64,000 bases of DNA from Catalimonadaceae bacterium JC749 (GCA_021730635.1 JAJNNC010000013.1:62001-126000), one strand, 5' to 3'. Counted from the stretch's first letter, positions 54,501 through 63,036 are shown. Numbers and translations: made by a program. Notes: a model not told the origin generated them from the sequence alone.

Positions 54501-54699
54501 GTTGCAATGATATGGGTTTCTGGCGGGTATTGGAGCCTGTCAGTTGCTTGGCTAAAAACCGGGAGGCTAATGTTTCTGCTTGTTCAGGGGATACTTCCGC
54601 GCCTACACTACGCAGATAGCAAAGCCACAAAAGGCAGAATAACAAGATACTTACGATGAGGCGTAATCTGTATTTTCGGGGTGCCGTAGATGTATTCAT
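51547..54699 (-). CDS. C10-family (streptopain-like) cysteine protease with T9SS tail
   Basis: A 1050-residue secreted protease. After a hydrophobic N-terminal segment (residues about 14-32) comes a propeptide (EVSPEQAETLASRFL, then YYVFNNGEQGFVIVSGDD). The C10 catalytic domain has C199 in VTGCVATAMAQIMYYYKYP and H334 in GTGHAFVCDGYQ, with WGWGGMMDGFYF near its end. Two sandwich domains (about 400-620), a PPC-like domain (about 636-765) and two Kre9/KNH-like repeats (771-865 and 871-960) follow. The T9SS type A sorting domain occupies about 976-1050 (YYPNPVVDQVNLTF). It would be exported by T9SS and anchored to the surface or released. A short lipoprotein gene follows at once. Confidence 0.93.
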   Translation of the reverse strand: MNTSTAPRKYRLRLIVSILLFCLLWLCYLRSVGAEVSPEQAETLASRFLAKQLTGSNTRQKPISLQLTYVKRLPGSANARQSGKPLYYVFNNGEQGFVIVSGDDAVYPILGFSHEGSFKADHLPDAFRKWVAQYEKQIQEAIKKGSAPHAKVTKAWEEMGTQETQTVGPLLRSKWNQSPFYNDLCPMDHEAGQHVVTGCVATAMAQIMYYYKYPQKGNGFHSYQHERYGTLSADFGLATYQWDQMPEAIDGPNEAVALLNYHCGVAVDMDYGVNISGAAGTVLVKPALQNFFGYEAEYAFRSNFSQEEWVRLLQAEFDAGRPVYYQGFGSGTGHAFVCDGYQDDEFFHFNWGWGGMMDGFYFINDLSPAETGTGGGNGSYNSDQSIVYQIKPKEQNGGGGNPTAALELYSEIQVNPNPVYFANPFTVEVSVVNWGNTTFNGKVAALITNQENFTEILDSVAVSVESGYYNTLTFPTEGIALANPGTYSIYIFSKTEGVEWKQITSEEYSSSAQLEILGPDNDITLFEPMEVTGEVIVQNQPFDVTFNVINHGEEEFSGTLYAALYDLDGYYQAMVDSVSIPSLPAGNYYIDGLTLHADSVNLAPGSYLLALISASATDTLLLAGGEYLNPVTVVVQGTPLAGDAYENNDTEETAFSFETPLDDNTLVIKTEGANQHTELDYDYYQIKLPEGGNYQIDARVHDNYESQDGKEYTTDVIFSYKIDSEEWSNAFDTKLGESLSLTGGTVTFWVSPYFAGQKGTYALEITVNQGDSTEPFISLTSPAKGNTWLTGSSQQITWKSNVTGKVTLALYQGSQLLMNIAEKVENTGSFAWQLPESMTAGEDYQVVIYSVDNEEVKAQSEFFQIKTQEQQHTLTLKNPNQGTSWEGGSTQQITWESNFTGPVTLELHKNQQLAVIIAENAENTGSFTWAVPDSLPQANHYQVMIYETGNNNVKAISEFFIIDRVTGVDDDINAQVSYYPNPVVDQVNLTFEAARPRQIALYSAQGVKIQTLIVGSSDITLDMRQLPEGLYVLYCDWSQGKSTTHKILKQ

Positions 54700-55127
54700 C
54701 AGTGGTATGAGGTTATGTTGTTTGTCTCTACAAAGCTATCGAGGAGGGAAAAAAGGAGAAATACCTCACAGGCCGTAATTGGTCTACCGGCAATCCGGTA
54801 TTTTAGATCAAAAAAATACGGAAGAACGGTAGGAGAGGCTGAGAAAAGGGCGATAGTAAGTGACCTTACACCCCATTACGCCTTACTGACTGCCATGGTG
54901 AATACAAATTTACAGTGCTGATTTATAAGGTTTAATTTTGATACAAACAGTTTGATATTGTGAAGCTTTTTATGTATAATTCAAAGTAATAAGATTGTAC
55001 GGATTGCGTGAGGTGAATTCCTTAATTTTTTGAATCTCAGTATTGATGACGGCCTGTTGATCCACACGCCAGAGAGATTTCTGATGTGTATTATGTAACT
55101 CAATGTATAACCCAACCTAAACTAATC
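54700..55127. other. Intergenic region between protease and lipoprotein genes
   Basis: These 428 bases are divergent (protease on -, lipoprotein on +) and probably hold promoters for both. A 68-codon frame at 54715-54921 has no recognisable product or context and is left out. No repeat, hairpin or RNA gene stands out. Confidence 0.45.
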
Positions 55128-55745
55128 ATGAAAAATCTCTCTTTAGGGAAGAGGCTCTCAAACAACTCGCCTTACCAGTGCCGGATACCCCTTCAAATTG
55201 TTGTAATGCTGATCATTTTTTCCTGTTTCAGCAGCTGTCGTTTCCTGGATGACCTGGAAGACCTGTTGAAGGATCAGGATAATGTTAAGAAGTTTACCGT
55301 AGACCTGGATCCTTTAAACAATTCCGGAGTAAGTGGAAAAGCTACCCTGACTTTAGAAGGAAACCATCTGACTGTTGAAATCTATGCAAAAGGACTGGAA
55401 GCCAATAGAATCCATGCACAACATATCCATGGGCTGGAAGATAATAGTAATGCTACCTGTCCAACGCTGACGGCTGACACCAACCAAAATGGGATTGTTG
55501 AAATAGGAGAGGGGCTTCCTTATTACGGTCCTGTTTTACTTCCTTTGGAGCCTTTTAGCGAAGCACCCGACGGTATGATCAAATATGAGCAGACCTTTAT
55601 TCTGGGAGAAGATGAGGTGATTGCCTATGAGGACCTCAAACCCTTACCCCACCGGGTGATTGTACTCCATGGATTGACGGTGGGAGGAGAATATGTGGGA
55701 TCGCTTCCGGTGGCCTGTGGAGAAATCAGAGAGAAGGACCATTAA
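55128..55745 (+). CDS. CHRD-like lipoprotein
   Basis: The start at 55128 gives a signal ending in SSC (Cys about 37 from that start). A frame opens earlier at 55086 but adds an unlikely leader. The mature protein has GVSGKATLTLEGNHLTVEIYAKGL, then ANRIHAQHIHG and HRVIVLHGL, the His-bearing strands of CHRD-like (chordin) domains that share a fold with Cu/Zn superoxide dismutase. It may bind a metal at the cell surface. It is a single gene. Confidence 0.65.
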   Translation: MKNLSLGKRLSNNSPYQCRIPLQIVVMLIIFSCFSSCRFLDDLEDLLKDQDNVKKFTVDLDPLNNSGVSGKATLTLEGNHLTVEIYAKGLEANRIHAQHIHGLEDNSNATCPTLTADTNQNGIVEIGEGLPYYGPVLLPLEPFSEAPDGMIKYEQTFILGEDEVIAYEDLKPLPHRVIVLHGLTVGGEYVGSLPVACGEIREKDH

Positions 55746-55776
55746 CAGACAATCTAAGGCTTTCATCAAAACATAC

Positions 55777-55805
55777 AAGGGTGGTGACCATTCACCATCC
55801 TTTTT
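55777..55805 (+). terminator. Rho-independent terminator
   Basis: AAGGGTGGTGA (55777-55787) pairs with TCACCATCCTT (55792-55802) across a 4-base loop, with one G-T pair. A TTTTT run follows. It ends the CHRD-like lipoprotein transcript. Confidence 0.85.
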
Positions 55806-55885
55806 CTTTATAAGGAAGAAAAAGTTGTTCTTCCAGTTCTCCTATTCATAGTATTGATTTTCTCACGGTTAAAGCATTCTTCTGT

Positions 55886-58066
55886 ATGTCCGGGCGTTGC
55901 CTTGTTATAGTTTTCTTTCTTTTAGGGTGGAAGATGGTGGCCTATGCACAGCTTACGCTGGTGTATGATACCGCACAGGCACCCGTGACCTATGCTGTGC
56001 ATCAACTACAACAGGAATTGGCCAGGCAGGGGCAGACACTGATAAGCCTGCCATCCGGCCAACAATCCACGATACCTGATATTTGGATTGTCATGCAGGA
56101 TGCTCTGCCTGTTTTGTTGCAACCTTTTCTGGATGAACAGGATGGTTTATCGCTGCAGGAAGAAGGGTATGCTTTCCGGTGGATCAAAGACAAAAAACAT
56201 CTCCTTATTCTGGCAAAGGATGCGGTGGGTGCGCTGTATGGTGTGCTGGAACTCAGAGAATATCTTCAGACATATCAAACCTATCATACGCTGCCGGAAA
56301 AAAAGGTAAATTCTCATTTAAAATATCGTATTGTCAAATTCAATCTGCCTTGGTCACCCTACCGGGAAAGCCCCGCAACAGCAGTCCATACCCACGTTTG
56401 CCGGGATTTACAATTTTGGGAAGCATTTCTGGATATGATGGCAGAAAACCGCCTGAATGTACTATCGCTCTGGAATAATCACCCTTTTCCTTATATGATC
56501 CGGGCGCACAATTTTCCCAAGGCTACCCCCTTCAATACACAGGAAATGGAAGAATGGCAGCACTTCTGGAAAACACTCTTTCGGATGGCCAAACAAAGGG
56601 GAATACAGACTTTTATCGTCAACTGGAATATTGTGGTTTCGCCTGAATTTGCCAAAGCGTATGGAGCCCAGGAATACAGTGATACCTCAGACCTGGTGAA
56701 ACAATATACCAGGGAATCGGTGACCCAACTCATCGACGAATACGAAGACCTCACTGGGCTGGGGGTGACGCTGGCCGACTGGATGGGTACTTTTGATGGT
56801 AAGATGACACCCCAGGAAAGGGAAGACTGGATTGAAGACACTTTTGTGCAGGGCATGAAGGCTGCCAAACGTCCGGTAAAGTTCCTTCACCGCTCCGTGT
56901 TGGCCGGCGACCCTTTGGCCATGCGGAAAGTGATCGACAGCGCCCAATTGGAAGAACCAGCCCTGGTGGAGATTAAATTCAACTGGTCGCACGGACATTC
57001 AACGCCTACCTTGGCCATTACCCATGATTATCATTCAGGAGAACTGGATGAACGTTTTTGGAATCCCCCACCCAAAAACTACCACATACAATGGATGATA
57101 CGCAATGAAGATTTTTTTATCCTACGCTGGGGACAAGCGGATTTTATCCGCCGCCATATTCTTACCAATGATCATGCATATGTAAATGGATACTTCATTG
57201 GTTCGGAAGGTTATATACCGGCAGTGGATTATTCCCATAAGCTGTCACCTGTGAAGACCTGGCAGTATGCTTTTGAAAAACAATGGTTGTTTTACCAGTT
57301 GTGGGGAAGGTTATTGTATGATCCTGCCACACCTGATTCTGTGTTTGCTGCCGCTTTTGACCGTCGCTATGGAGCGGGGGTAGGTACACCCTTATGGCAG
57401 GCTTATCAACTGTCCAGTCAAATGCCGTTGCGACTGGCTTCTTTCCATCGTTCTACCTGGGATTTTACGCTCTATGCCGAGGGCTTTTTGTCAGCCAATG
57501 CATCGGACCCTGATGGATTCTTTGATGCTACCTCTCCTTTTATCTCCATTGAAGAATTTATTCGGCATGAAACCTTAGATCCTGCTTTGTTGTCTATCCC
57601 GGAATACGTCGATCGGGTGGTGCAGCACCAAACGATAGAGGATGGAATGATCACCCCTCTGGCATTGGCCGATGATTCCGAACGTGACAGCCAGCAGGCA
57701 TTGAATCTGGTAGCCTCTCTACGAGAGCGGGTCCATGCTTTTTCCGGTGCCCTTGTTTCTGAGTTAGATGATGTTACTACCTGGAGCTATTTAGGTCTCT
57801 ACCTGTCTGCCAAACTCAGAGCGGGTGTTGCCTTACAGACCTATGCAGTTAGCGGGGAAGTTGCCCAAAAACAAAAAGCCATCGAATGGTTGGAAAAGGG
57901 TCTCTTTTATTGGGATCAGGTCATACGTTATACTCAGGATCGTTACCTGCCCACCCCCCATGTCAGTACCCGCGATATGGGTAAGTCGTTCAAAGAATTC
58001 TCCTGGTCGTCTTTACGTCCGCAGGTAGTGAGAGATATTCAGATAGCAAAAGAAGCTACGCACTGA
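55886..58066 (+). CDS. Secreted GH67-like (alpha-glucuronidase-like) protein
   Basis: A 726-residue exported protein (signal ending AYAQ). Residues about 20-135 look like the N-terminal alpha/beta domain of GH67/GH20 enzymes (VTYAVHQLQQELARQ...LGVLELREYLQ). Residues about 145-480 look like a TIM barrel (RIVKFNLPWSPYRES, NRLNVLSLWNNHPFPYM, FIVNWNIVVSPEF, VTLADWMGTFDGKM, PVKFLHRS, VEIKFNWSHGHSTP), followed by a helical tail. It is related to, but not clearly a member of, GH67. The acids in DWMGTFD are catalytic candidates. It stands alone; the tRNA-like gene lies downstream on the other strand. Confidence 0.6.
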   Translation: MSGRCLVIVFFLLGWKMVAYAQLTLVYDTAQAPVTYAVHQLQQELARQGQTLISLPSGQQSTIPDIWIVMQDALPVLLQPFLDEQDGLSLQEEGYAFRWIKDKKHLLILAKDAVGALYGVLELREYLQTYQTYHTLPEKKVNSHLKYRIVKFNLPWSPYRESPATAVHTHVCRDLQFWEAFLDMMAENRLNVLSLWNNHPFPYMIRAHNFPKATPFNTQEMEEWQHFWKTLFRMAKQRGIQTFIVNWNIVVSPEFAKAYGAQEYSDTSDLVKQYTRESVTQLIDEYEDLTGLGVTLADWMGTFDGKMTPQEREDWIEDTFVQGMKAAKRPVKFLHRSVLAGDPLAMRKVIDSAQLEEPALVEIKFNWSHGHSTPTLAITHDYHSGELDERFWNPPPKNYHIQWMIRNEDFFILRWGQADFIRRHILTNDHAYVNGYFIGSEGYIPAVDYSHKLSPVKTWQYAFEKQWLFYQLWGRLLYDPATPDSVFAAAFDRRYGAGVGTPLWQAYQLSSQMPLRLASFHRSTWDFTLYAEGFLSANASDPDGFFDATSPFISIEEFIRHETLDPALLSIPEYVDRVVQHQTIEDGMITPLALADDSERDSQQALNLVASLRERVHAFSGALVSELDDVTTWSYLGLYLSAKLRAGVALQTYAVSGEVAQKQKAIEWLEKGLFYWDQVIRYTQDRYLPTPHVSTRDMGKSFKEFSWSSLRPQVVRDIQIAKEATH

Positions 58067-58187
58067 GGTGCTGCAAAAAGAATTAAAATTGCCAGCTGGT
58101 AGCGGATAAGGAGGCTGAAGATGTCAAAGTATTCCCTGAGCGAAGCTGAAGGGAAAAATAAACTGTCAAAATAGAAAGTGCAGCAAT

Positions 58188-58224
58188 AAAAAAAAGAGCC
58201 GACCTGTGACAACAGTGCCGGCTC
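58188..58224 (-). terminator. Rho-independent terminator of the tRNA-like gene
   Basis: Read on the minus strand, GAGCCG (58224-58219) pairs with CGGCTC (58201-58196) and a run of eight T (58195-58188) follows. This lies about 33 bases after the 3' end of the tRNA-like sequence. It suggests that the tRNA-like RNA is transcribed as its own unit. Confidence 0.8.
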
Positions 58225-58256
58225 AATACATAATCAAAAAGATTTCAGGTAAATTG

Positions 58257-58374
58257 CTGTAGGGGAAGGAGTCGAACCTCCACGGAGTAGTTAGTCCTGA
58301 CAAGTGTCAGAATTTATCCTATTGTCTCCACCCCCGAGACAGGAGGGCATGTCTGCCAATTTCATCACCCTACA
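58257..58374 (-). tRNA. Atypical class II tRNA-like RNA with 49-base variable region
   Basis: On the minus strand, TGTAGGG (58374-58368) and CCCTACA (58264-58258) form a 7-base acceptor stem with G as the discriminator (58257). A D-arm ATG/CAT with a leucine-type loop, AAATTGGCAGA, an anticodon stem CCCTC/GGGGG, and a T-arm GGAGG-TTCGACT-CCTTC are all present. The loop CTGTCTC puts GTC (an Asp anticodon) at 34-36, at 58340-58338. The variable region has 49 bases, twice the usual maximum, and folds by GGAG/CTCC and CTGAC/GTCAG stems. The first acceptor pair is U-A and base 37 is U, which are unusual. CCA is not encoded. It may be a non-standard tRNA, a tRNA-like regulatory RNA, or a pseudogene. 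Confidence 0.6.
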
Positions 58375-58902
58375 TTGTGTGATTTGCAACCTAAGTTCAT
58401 TATTGTTAACACATAAACAATGAATTAGTTCAAAGATTTAAAATATTTTATAAAAATATTTTTTTTGTTGAATGAATGATGAATTTAAGGCTTGATTTAT
58501 GGCTTCTGAGACCAGAAAAGCCCTTTTGATAGTGAGATACCTTTCAATTATTTTTTTATGGATGTAGCATTTACTAAAATTTAGTGCCTTTGTTAATTGA
58601 TAAAACTCCACAATAAGTAATTATAAAATATCCGTTTTCTGCAAAAAAATATTTATTCGGTTATATATTGTAAATTCGCAGGAAACTTATCATATTTAAG
58701 ACATTTCCGTTTACCATTCTGATCGATTTCTGATACTGTTTTTTAAGGTAAGTAGCTGGAGACTTCTTACAGATTTCCCTTTGATAAAAAAGTGTTCCAG
58801 CTAACCGGGAAATTTTTGTGTTTTCTGTGACAAACAATTTTTCCTTTTCGAGAAGCTTTTACAACGATTATCCATTTTTTAACAACTTAATGCATCTCTA
58901 CT

Positions 58903-61272
58903 GTGAAACAATCTATTATCCTACCAATGGCCTTGCTATGCGGGAGCATACTGGCCAGTTCTTGTTGGGCGATCGCTCAACCCGTGAAACAATGGGATAA
59001 AACCTATGGCACAGCCTTATACGAACCTATGAGTGATGCCATCGCTACGGAAGATGGTGGCTATATACTGGCAGGTTCAAGGGGCATCAATGAAACTGGA
59101 GATGATATCGATGAAGTAATCATTGTCAATACAGATTATTATGTCGTCAAAATTGATAAGGAGGGGCATAAGCAGTGGGAAAAAATATTGGGAGGCGATG
59201 ACTATGACTATTTGACTGAAGTAATACTTGTGGAAGATGGTAATTTTTTGCTAGTAGGTTATTCTAATTCTACAGCTTCTGGTGACAAAAGTGAGAATCC
59301 TAAAGGGGGATGCGACGAATATGGAGGTTGTGACACAGACTTCTGGCTTATTAAAATTGATAAAAGTGGTAATAAATTATGGGATAAAACGATCGGAGGA
59401 AATTCAAGAGAATATCCATCAGGAGTAGTAGTTTCCCAGGATGGAGGCTACTTATTGGTTGGTAGTTCCAGATCTGATAAGTCGGCAGACAAAAGTGAAG
59501 AAAGTAAAGGTGATTTAGACTATTGGATTGTGAAAATAGATAGTGACGGTAACAAATTGTGGGATAAAACGCTGGGGGGTGATAACTCTGATAGCAATCC
59601 CAAAATTGTTGCCACGTCAGACGGCGGTTACCTGTTGGGTGGTACCTCTAGATCTGATGCTTCAGGGGATAAAAGTGAAGATGAAAAAAGCGAACATCCC
59701 TATGATAATGGTGATTTTTGGATAGTGAAAATAGATAGTGACGGCAACAAATTATGGGATAAAACCTATGGTGGTGATAGAGGGGATCTTTTAAATGACC
59801 TCATTACTACCACTGATGGTGGTTTTATGTTAGGAGGAAGGTCATCCTCTAATGTTTCCGGGGATAAAAGTGAGGAAAATACAGGCATTACAGACTATTG
59901 GATCATTAAAATTGATTATGAAGGCAATAAGTTGTGGGATCGGACCTTTGGCGGTAATGCAGAAGATAACCTAAACAGTATGATCCCTACCGATGAAGGT
60001 GGTTTTTTATTAGGTGGTACTTCTTACTCTAATGCCTCCGGAGATAAAAGTGAGAACAGGAGATTGTACATCGAATATCCAATATATACTGATTACTGGA
60101 TTATCAAAGTGAATAAAGACGGGCACAAAGAATGGGATAAAACATTGGGAAGCGATAGTTTTGACTTTCTAAGTAATATCATTTCTACTGAAGATGGTAG
60201 TTACCTTTTGGCAGGCCATTCTTTGGGTGAAGCTTCCGCTGATAAAACTGAAAACAGTCAAAAATATGATTTCTGGGTCATTAAAATCTTCGATACAGAA
60301 AAGGATTTAGCGATTAATAAATTTTATCTGGTGAATGCAGAAACAGACCAACTCCTGTATAAATTACAAAATAAGAATATACTAAACCTGTCAGAATCTG
60401 GCACTACCCCTCTGTCTGTCAGAGTGTATTCCCATCAGCCTAAAGTAGACAGTGTGAAATTGAAACTTACCGGGCCTGTCAACCTTAGCAGGATAGAAAG
60501 GTATGGACCCTATACTTTGTTTGGAGATGACCCTAAACCCGGTGGGGGTACCGATTATGCCGGACAGGTCTGGAAACCAGGCGTTTATCGGTTAGAGGCT
60601 ACTGCTTATCTGAACGGTAACATCGGCACACCACAGACCATCTTCATTGAAGTTATTGAAGAGCTTGCTGTCAAAAGTTTTACTTTTGTTAATGAAGTTG
60701 GTGAAGAAATTACTGCGATAGAGGAAGGGGATATTGTTGATTTATCTTATATGAATCAGACTACTATAAAAGTCTATACTTCTTCCAAAAAAATAAAGAT
60801 AGATAGTGTACAAATGAAGTTGAGTGGACCTATCAGTCATTCACATACGGAACGCTATCTTCCCTATTCCCTGTTTGGCGGCAACATGGAACCCTATGGA
60901 GAGATAATCTATGAAGGGATTCCGTGGCCTTCAGGGCAGTATACAATGTGGGCGAAGCCCTGGTACAAAGGAAAAGAAGGGACACCCCTTACCGTCAACT
61001 TTTCTGTCATTTCTAACTACGAACCAGCCCCTTCACTCCGGGTGGAAGTTTTTCCGGTACCTACCCAGGGGATCATCCACGTAGTACAAAAAGGGGAAGC
61101 AGAACCATTGGATTTGTCGCTGCTGGATCATCAGGGTCAGCCATTAATGCATCAATCGTTGCGGCAGCAGCCTGTAGAACAATTAGACCTGAGCCAATTC
61201 AAAAAAGTTTTCTATTATCTGAAATTAGTGAGCAAAGAAGGGGTGATAGTCAGGAAAATTGTCATTGAATAA
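58903..61272 (+). CDS. Seven-repeat beta-propeller-like protein with T9SS tail
   Basis: A 789-residue secreted protein with a GTG start and a signal ending in AIAQ. Seven repeats of about 60-75 residues each have the core GGYLLGGxSxSxxSGDKSE...DYWIVKIDxxGNKLWDKTxGG (starting near residues 29, 92 and onward), a pattern of propeller-type repeats. Two related Ig-like units follow (each with VDSVKLKLTGP or IDSVQMKLSGP, then YTLFGD or YSLFGG). The C-terminal ~75 residues are a T9SS type A sorting domain (RVEVFPVPTQGIIHV). The charged DKSE segments may bind calcium. It is probably a surface adhesin or scaffold. A terminator follows at once. Confidence 0.85.
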   Translation: MKQSIILPMALLCGSILASSCWAIAQPVKQWDKTYGTALYEPMSDAIATEDGGYILAGSRGINETGDDIDEVIIVNTDYYVVKIDKEGHKQWEKILGGDDYDYLTEVILVEDGNFLLVGYSNSTASGDKSENPKGGCDEYGGCDTDFWLIKIDKSGNKLWDKTIGGNSREYPSGVVVSQDGGYLLVGSSRSDKSADKSEESKGDLDYWIVKIDSDGNKLWDKTLGGDNSDSNPKIVATSDGGYLLGGTSRSDASGDKSEDEKSEHPYDNGDFWIVKIDSDGNKLWDKTYGGDRGDLLNDLITTTDGGFMLGGRSSSNVSGDKSEENTGITDYWIIKIDYEGNKLWDRTFGGNAEDNLNSMIPTDEGGFLLGGTSYSNASGDKSENRRLYIEYPIYTDYWIIKVNKDGHKEWDKTLGSDSFDFLSNIISTEDGSYLLAGHSLGEASADKTENSQKYDFWVIKIFDTEKDLAINKFYLVNAETDQLLYKLQNKNILNLSESGTTPLSVRVYSHQPKVDSVKLKLTGPVNLSRIERYGPYTLFGDDPKPGGGTDYAGQVWKPGVYRLEATAYLNGNIGTPQTIFIEVIEELAVKSFTFVNEVGEEITAIEEGDIVDLSYMNQTTIKVYTSSKKIKIDSVQMKLSGPISHSHTERYLPYSLFGGNMEPYGEIIYEGIPWPSGQYTMWAKPWYKGKEGTPLTVNFSVISNYEPAPSLRVEVFPVPTQGIIHVVQKGEAEPLDLSLLDHQGQPLMHQSLRQQPVEQLDLSQFKKVFYYLKLVSKEGVIVRKIVIE

Positions 61273-61281
61273 AACTATCTG

Positions 61282-61321
61282 AAAGGATCTGCCTTCATGA
61301 ACGGAAGGTAGATCCTTTTTT
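61282..61321 (+). terminator. Strong rho-independent terminator
   Basis: AAAGGATCTGCCTTC (61282-61296) pairs with GAAGGTAGATCCTTT (61304-61318) with a single G-T pair and a 7-base loop. The T run continues to 61321. It ends the seven-repeat protein transcript. Confidence 0.92.
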
Positions 61322-61514
61322 ACTCCTCTATTGTAGCGACCCCTAATTCAGAAGATAACTTTCATTTTTTAGCCTCCTACAAGGATTTTTTGCTTCATCA
61401 TTTTGTAATTCACTCGCTGTTTTCGTAACTATAAGCAGGGTAACGGTCTGCTGATAAACAGGCTGCCCTGAGGTTTCGCATGTCACCAATGTTGTTCAAT
61501 CAAATCATATCTCT

Positions 61515-61949
61515 ATGCAAAGCGACAGTTTTTTGTACAGAAACACTTTGGCCAATCCAAAAACTACTGATATCGGGCTCCTGGTATTAAGAATTTTGGC
61601 AGGATTGGCATTGGCTTTTGGTCATGGTCTGGGCAAAGTGCCACCTTCAGAAGGATTTGTCAATATGGTTGGTAACTTATTACCCGCTCCGGGATTGTTT
61701 GCCTGGCTTTCTATGCTGGCAGAATTTGGAGGCGGATTGTTGCTGGTCTTAGGACTGTTCACACGTCTGGGGGCGCTGCTCATCGTAGGGAACATGACCG
61801 TGGTGGTCCTGTTGGCACATGCTGGAGATGGGTTTGGCGAGCGTGAGAAGGGTTTCCTATTTCTTGCCATCGCACTCTTGTATCTTTTTGCAGGCGCAGG
61901 ACGGTATTCTCTGGATGCCATGATGAGTAAGAAAAAAAATGCATTATAA
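61515..61949 (+). CDS. DoxX-family inner-membrane protein
   Basis: A 144-residue protein with four hydrophobic helices. DoxX features are LLVLRILAGLALAFGHGLGKV in the first helix, WLSMLAEFGGGLLLVLGLFTRLGALLIVGNM in the middle, and a final helix with FLFLAIALLYLFAGAGRYSLD. DoxX proteins are associated with redox or thiol homeostasis in membranes; the exact role of this one is unknown. It is a single gene. Confidence 0.92.
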   Translation: MQSDSFLYRNTLANPKTTDIGLLVLRILAGLALAFGHGLGKVPPSEGFVNMVGNLLPAPGLFAWLSMLAEFGGGLLLVLGLFTRLGALLIVGNMTVVVLLAHAGDGFGEREKGFLFLAIALLYLFAGAGRYSLDAMMSKKKNAL

Positions 61950-62203
61950 GCAAAAGTTAAGTTTAAGCTGGAGGAATAAAAGTAGCATTCATGGAATAGC
62001 CTGGTAAAGAAGCTATTGTGTTGAACAGGGATGCTACAATATTTTTGCTGAAAACATGTTATATCATTAATGACAGGAAAGACTGAGCAGACTTAGTATT
62101 CAGTATATATATTGTTATATATTTACTTGGAATAATAAAAAAGTAAACAGGCTGTGCTTTCTGACATAAATTGTTTACATTGCTTTTTTTAAATTTTATT
62201 CCC

Positions 62204-62728
62204 ATGAAATTTTTGACATCTAGCTTCATTTTAGCCCTCTGTCTCTTGTTTTGGAGTTGCCAGGATCAGGAACCTGCTGCTGAATTTACGGGAAGGTCGC
62301 TGAGTTATACGATGGTAAAAGGTTCGTATTTTGATCAGTCGACAGAAGGTACGGTCATGGTTAAAGAAAAAATAGATGGCTCTGTTCAGATAGAATTGCT
62401 GATGCAGGGTACGATGGAGGGCGCTTCTCACCCCGTGCATTTGCATCGTGGCAGCCTGCTGGAAGATGAAACAGTAGCCATGTATTTGTCTCCCCTGCAA
62501 GATATCGGCAATCAGCAAAGTCGTAGCATCACCTCTGTTGTTACCCTGGAGGGCCAGAATCTTACTTTCAATGATTTTCAACAGCTGGATGCCAGCATCA
62601 AAGTACATTTTCAGGAAACGGGAGAGCTAAAAAATGTGATTCTGGGGGCTACCAATATTGGTAAAAACTATCAGTCAACCGATGCGCTACGCTTCGATCA
62701 GCAAATTACAACCTGCAATAATTTTTAA
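62204..62728 (+). CDS. Small lipoprotein with CHRD-like His motif
   Basis: The ATG at 62204 gives a lipoprotein signal (FWSC); the frame opens at a TTG (62171) that is less likely. The mature part of about 155 residues is a beta-rich domain (SVQIELLMQGTMEGASHPVHLHRGSL, SRSITSVVTLEGQNLTFNDFQ, SIKVHFQETGELKNVILGATNIG). The HPVHLHRG motif recalls the metal-binding strand of CHRD/SOD-like folds, as in the lipoprotein at 55128. The function is unknown. Confidence 0.65.
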   Translation: MKFLTSSFILALCLLFWSCQDQEPAAEFTGRSLSYTMVKGSYFDQSTEGTVMVKEKIDGSVQIELLMQGTMEGASHPVHLHRGSLLEDETVAMYLSPLQDIGNQQSRSITSVVTLEGQNLTFNDFQQLDASIKVHFQETGELKNVILGATNIGKNYQSTDALRFDQQITTCNNF

Positions 62729-62736
62729 GTTTTGAG

Positions 62737-62782
62737 GGATGAGGAAACATCCTACTATGCCTGGGTAGGCTTCCTCTCATCC
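62737..62782 (+). terminator. Possible terminator or structured 3' end
   Basis: GGATGAG (62737-62743) pairs with CTCATCC (62776-62782), with an inner CCTAC/GTAGG stem. It follows the lipoprotein stop by eight bases. The T tail is weak, so it may only stabilise the mRNA end. Confidence 0.35.
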
Positions 62783-63036
62783 TTTGATAGACAGTCGAAC
62801 AACCCTCCCTGAACATTCCTGGTAAAAATCCCATGGAATTCTGATCAGCCGCAAAACATCTCAGAAAAAGTAAGAGCTTTAAAAAAAGGAGCATGAATAG
62901 CTTGATGTTCTAATCCTGACATCAGACCCTTTAATACCCCTTCGGCCTAGCATAAAAAATAATAGAAATACCCTTTTGGTAATCTGCCCGACGAAATGTT
63001 CATTCTCTCCTACTTTTCTTTGAGAAAAAAATTGAG

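Larger units (their letters stand above)
58067..58902. other. Long intergenic region with tRNA-like gene
   Basis: These 836 bases have no protein gene. They hold the minus-strand tRNA-like gene (58257-58374) with its terminator (58188-58224). The ~100 bases after the GH67-like gene include a weak TTCCCT/AGGGAA hairpin near 58131. The 530 bases before the next gene are very AT-rich and featureless to me; a promoter for the T9SS protein and one for the tRNA-like gene must lie there. Confidence 0.55.

Noticed and set aside
54715-54921. 68-codon frame upstream of the C10 protease
   Set aside because: It lies in the divergent promoter region, has a very basic, unfamiliar product and no start signal or partner.
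58818-59000. 60-codon + strand frame at the start of the seven-repeat protein gene
   Set aside because: It overlaps the signal peptide of the real gene in another frame.
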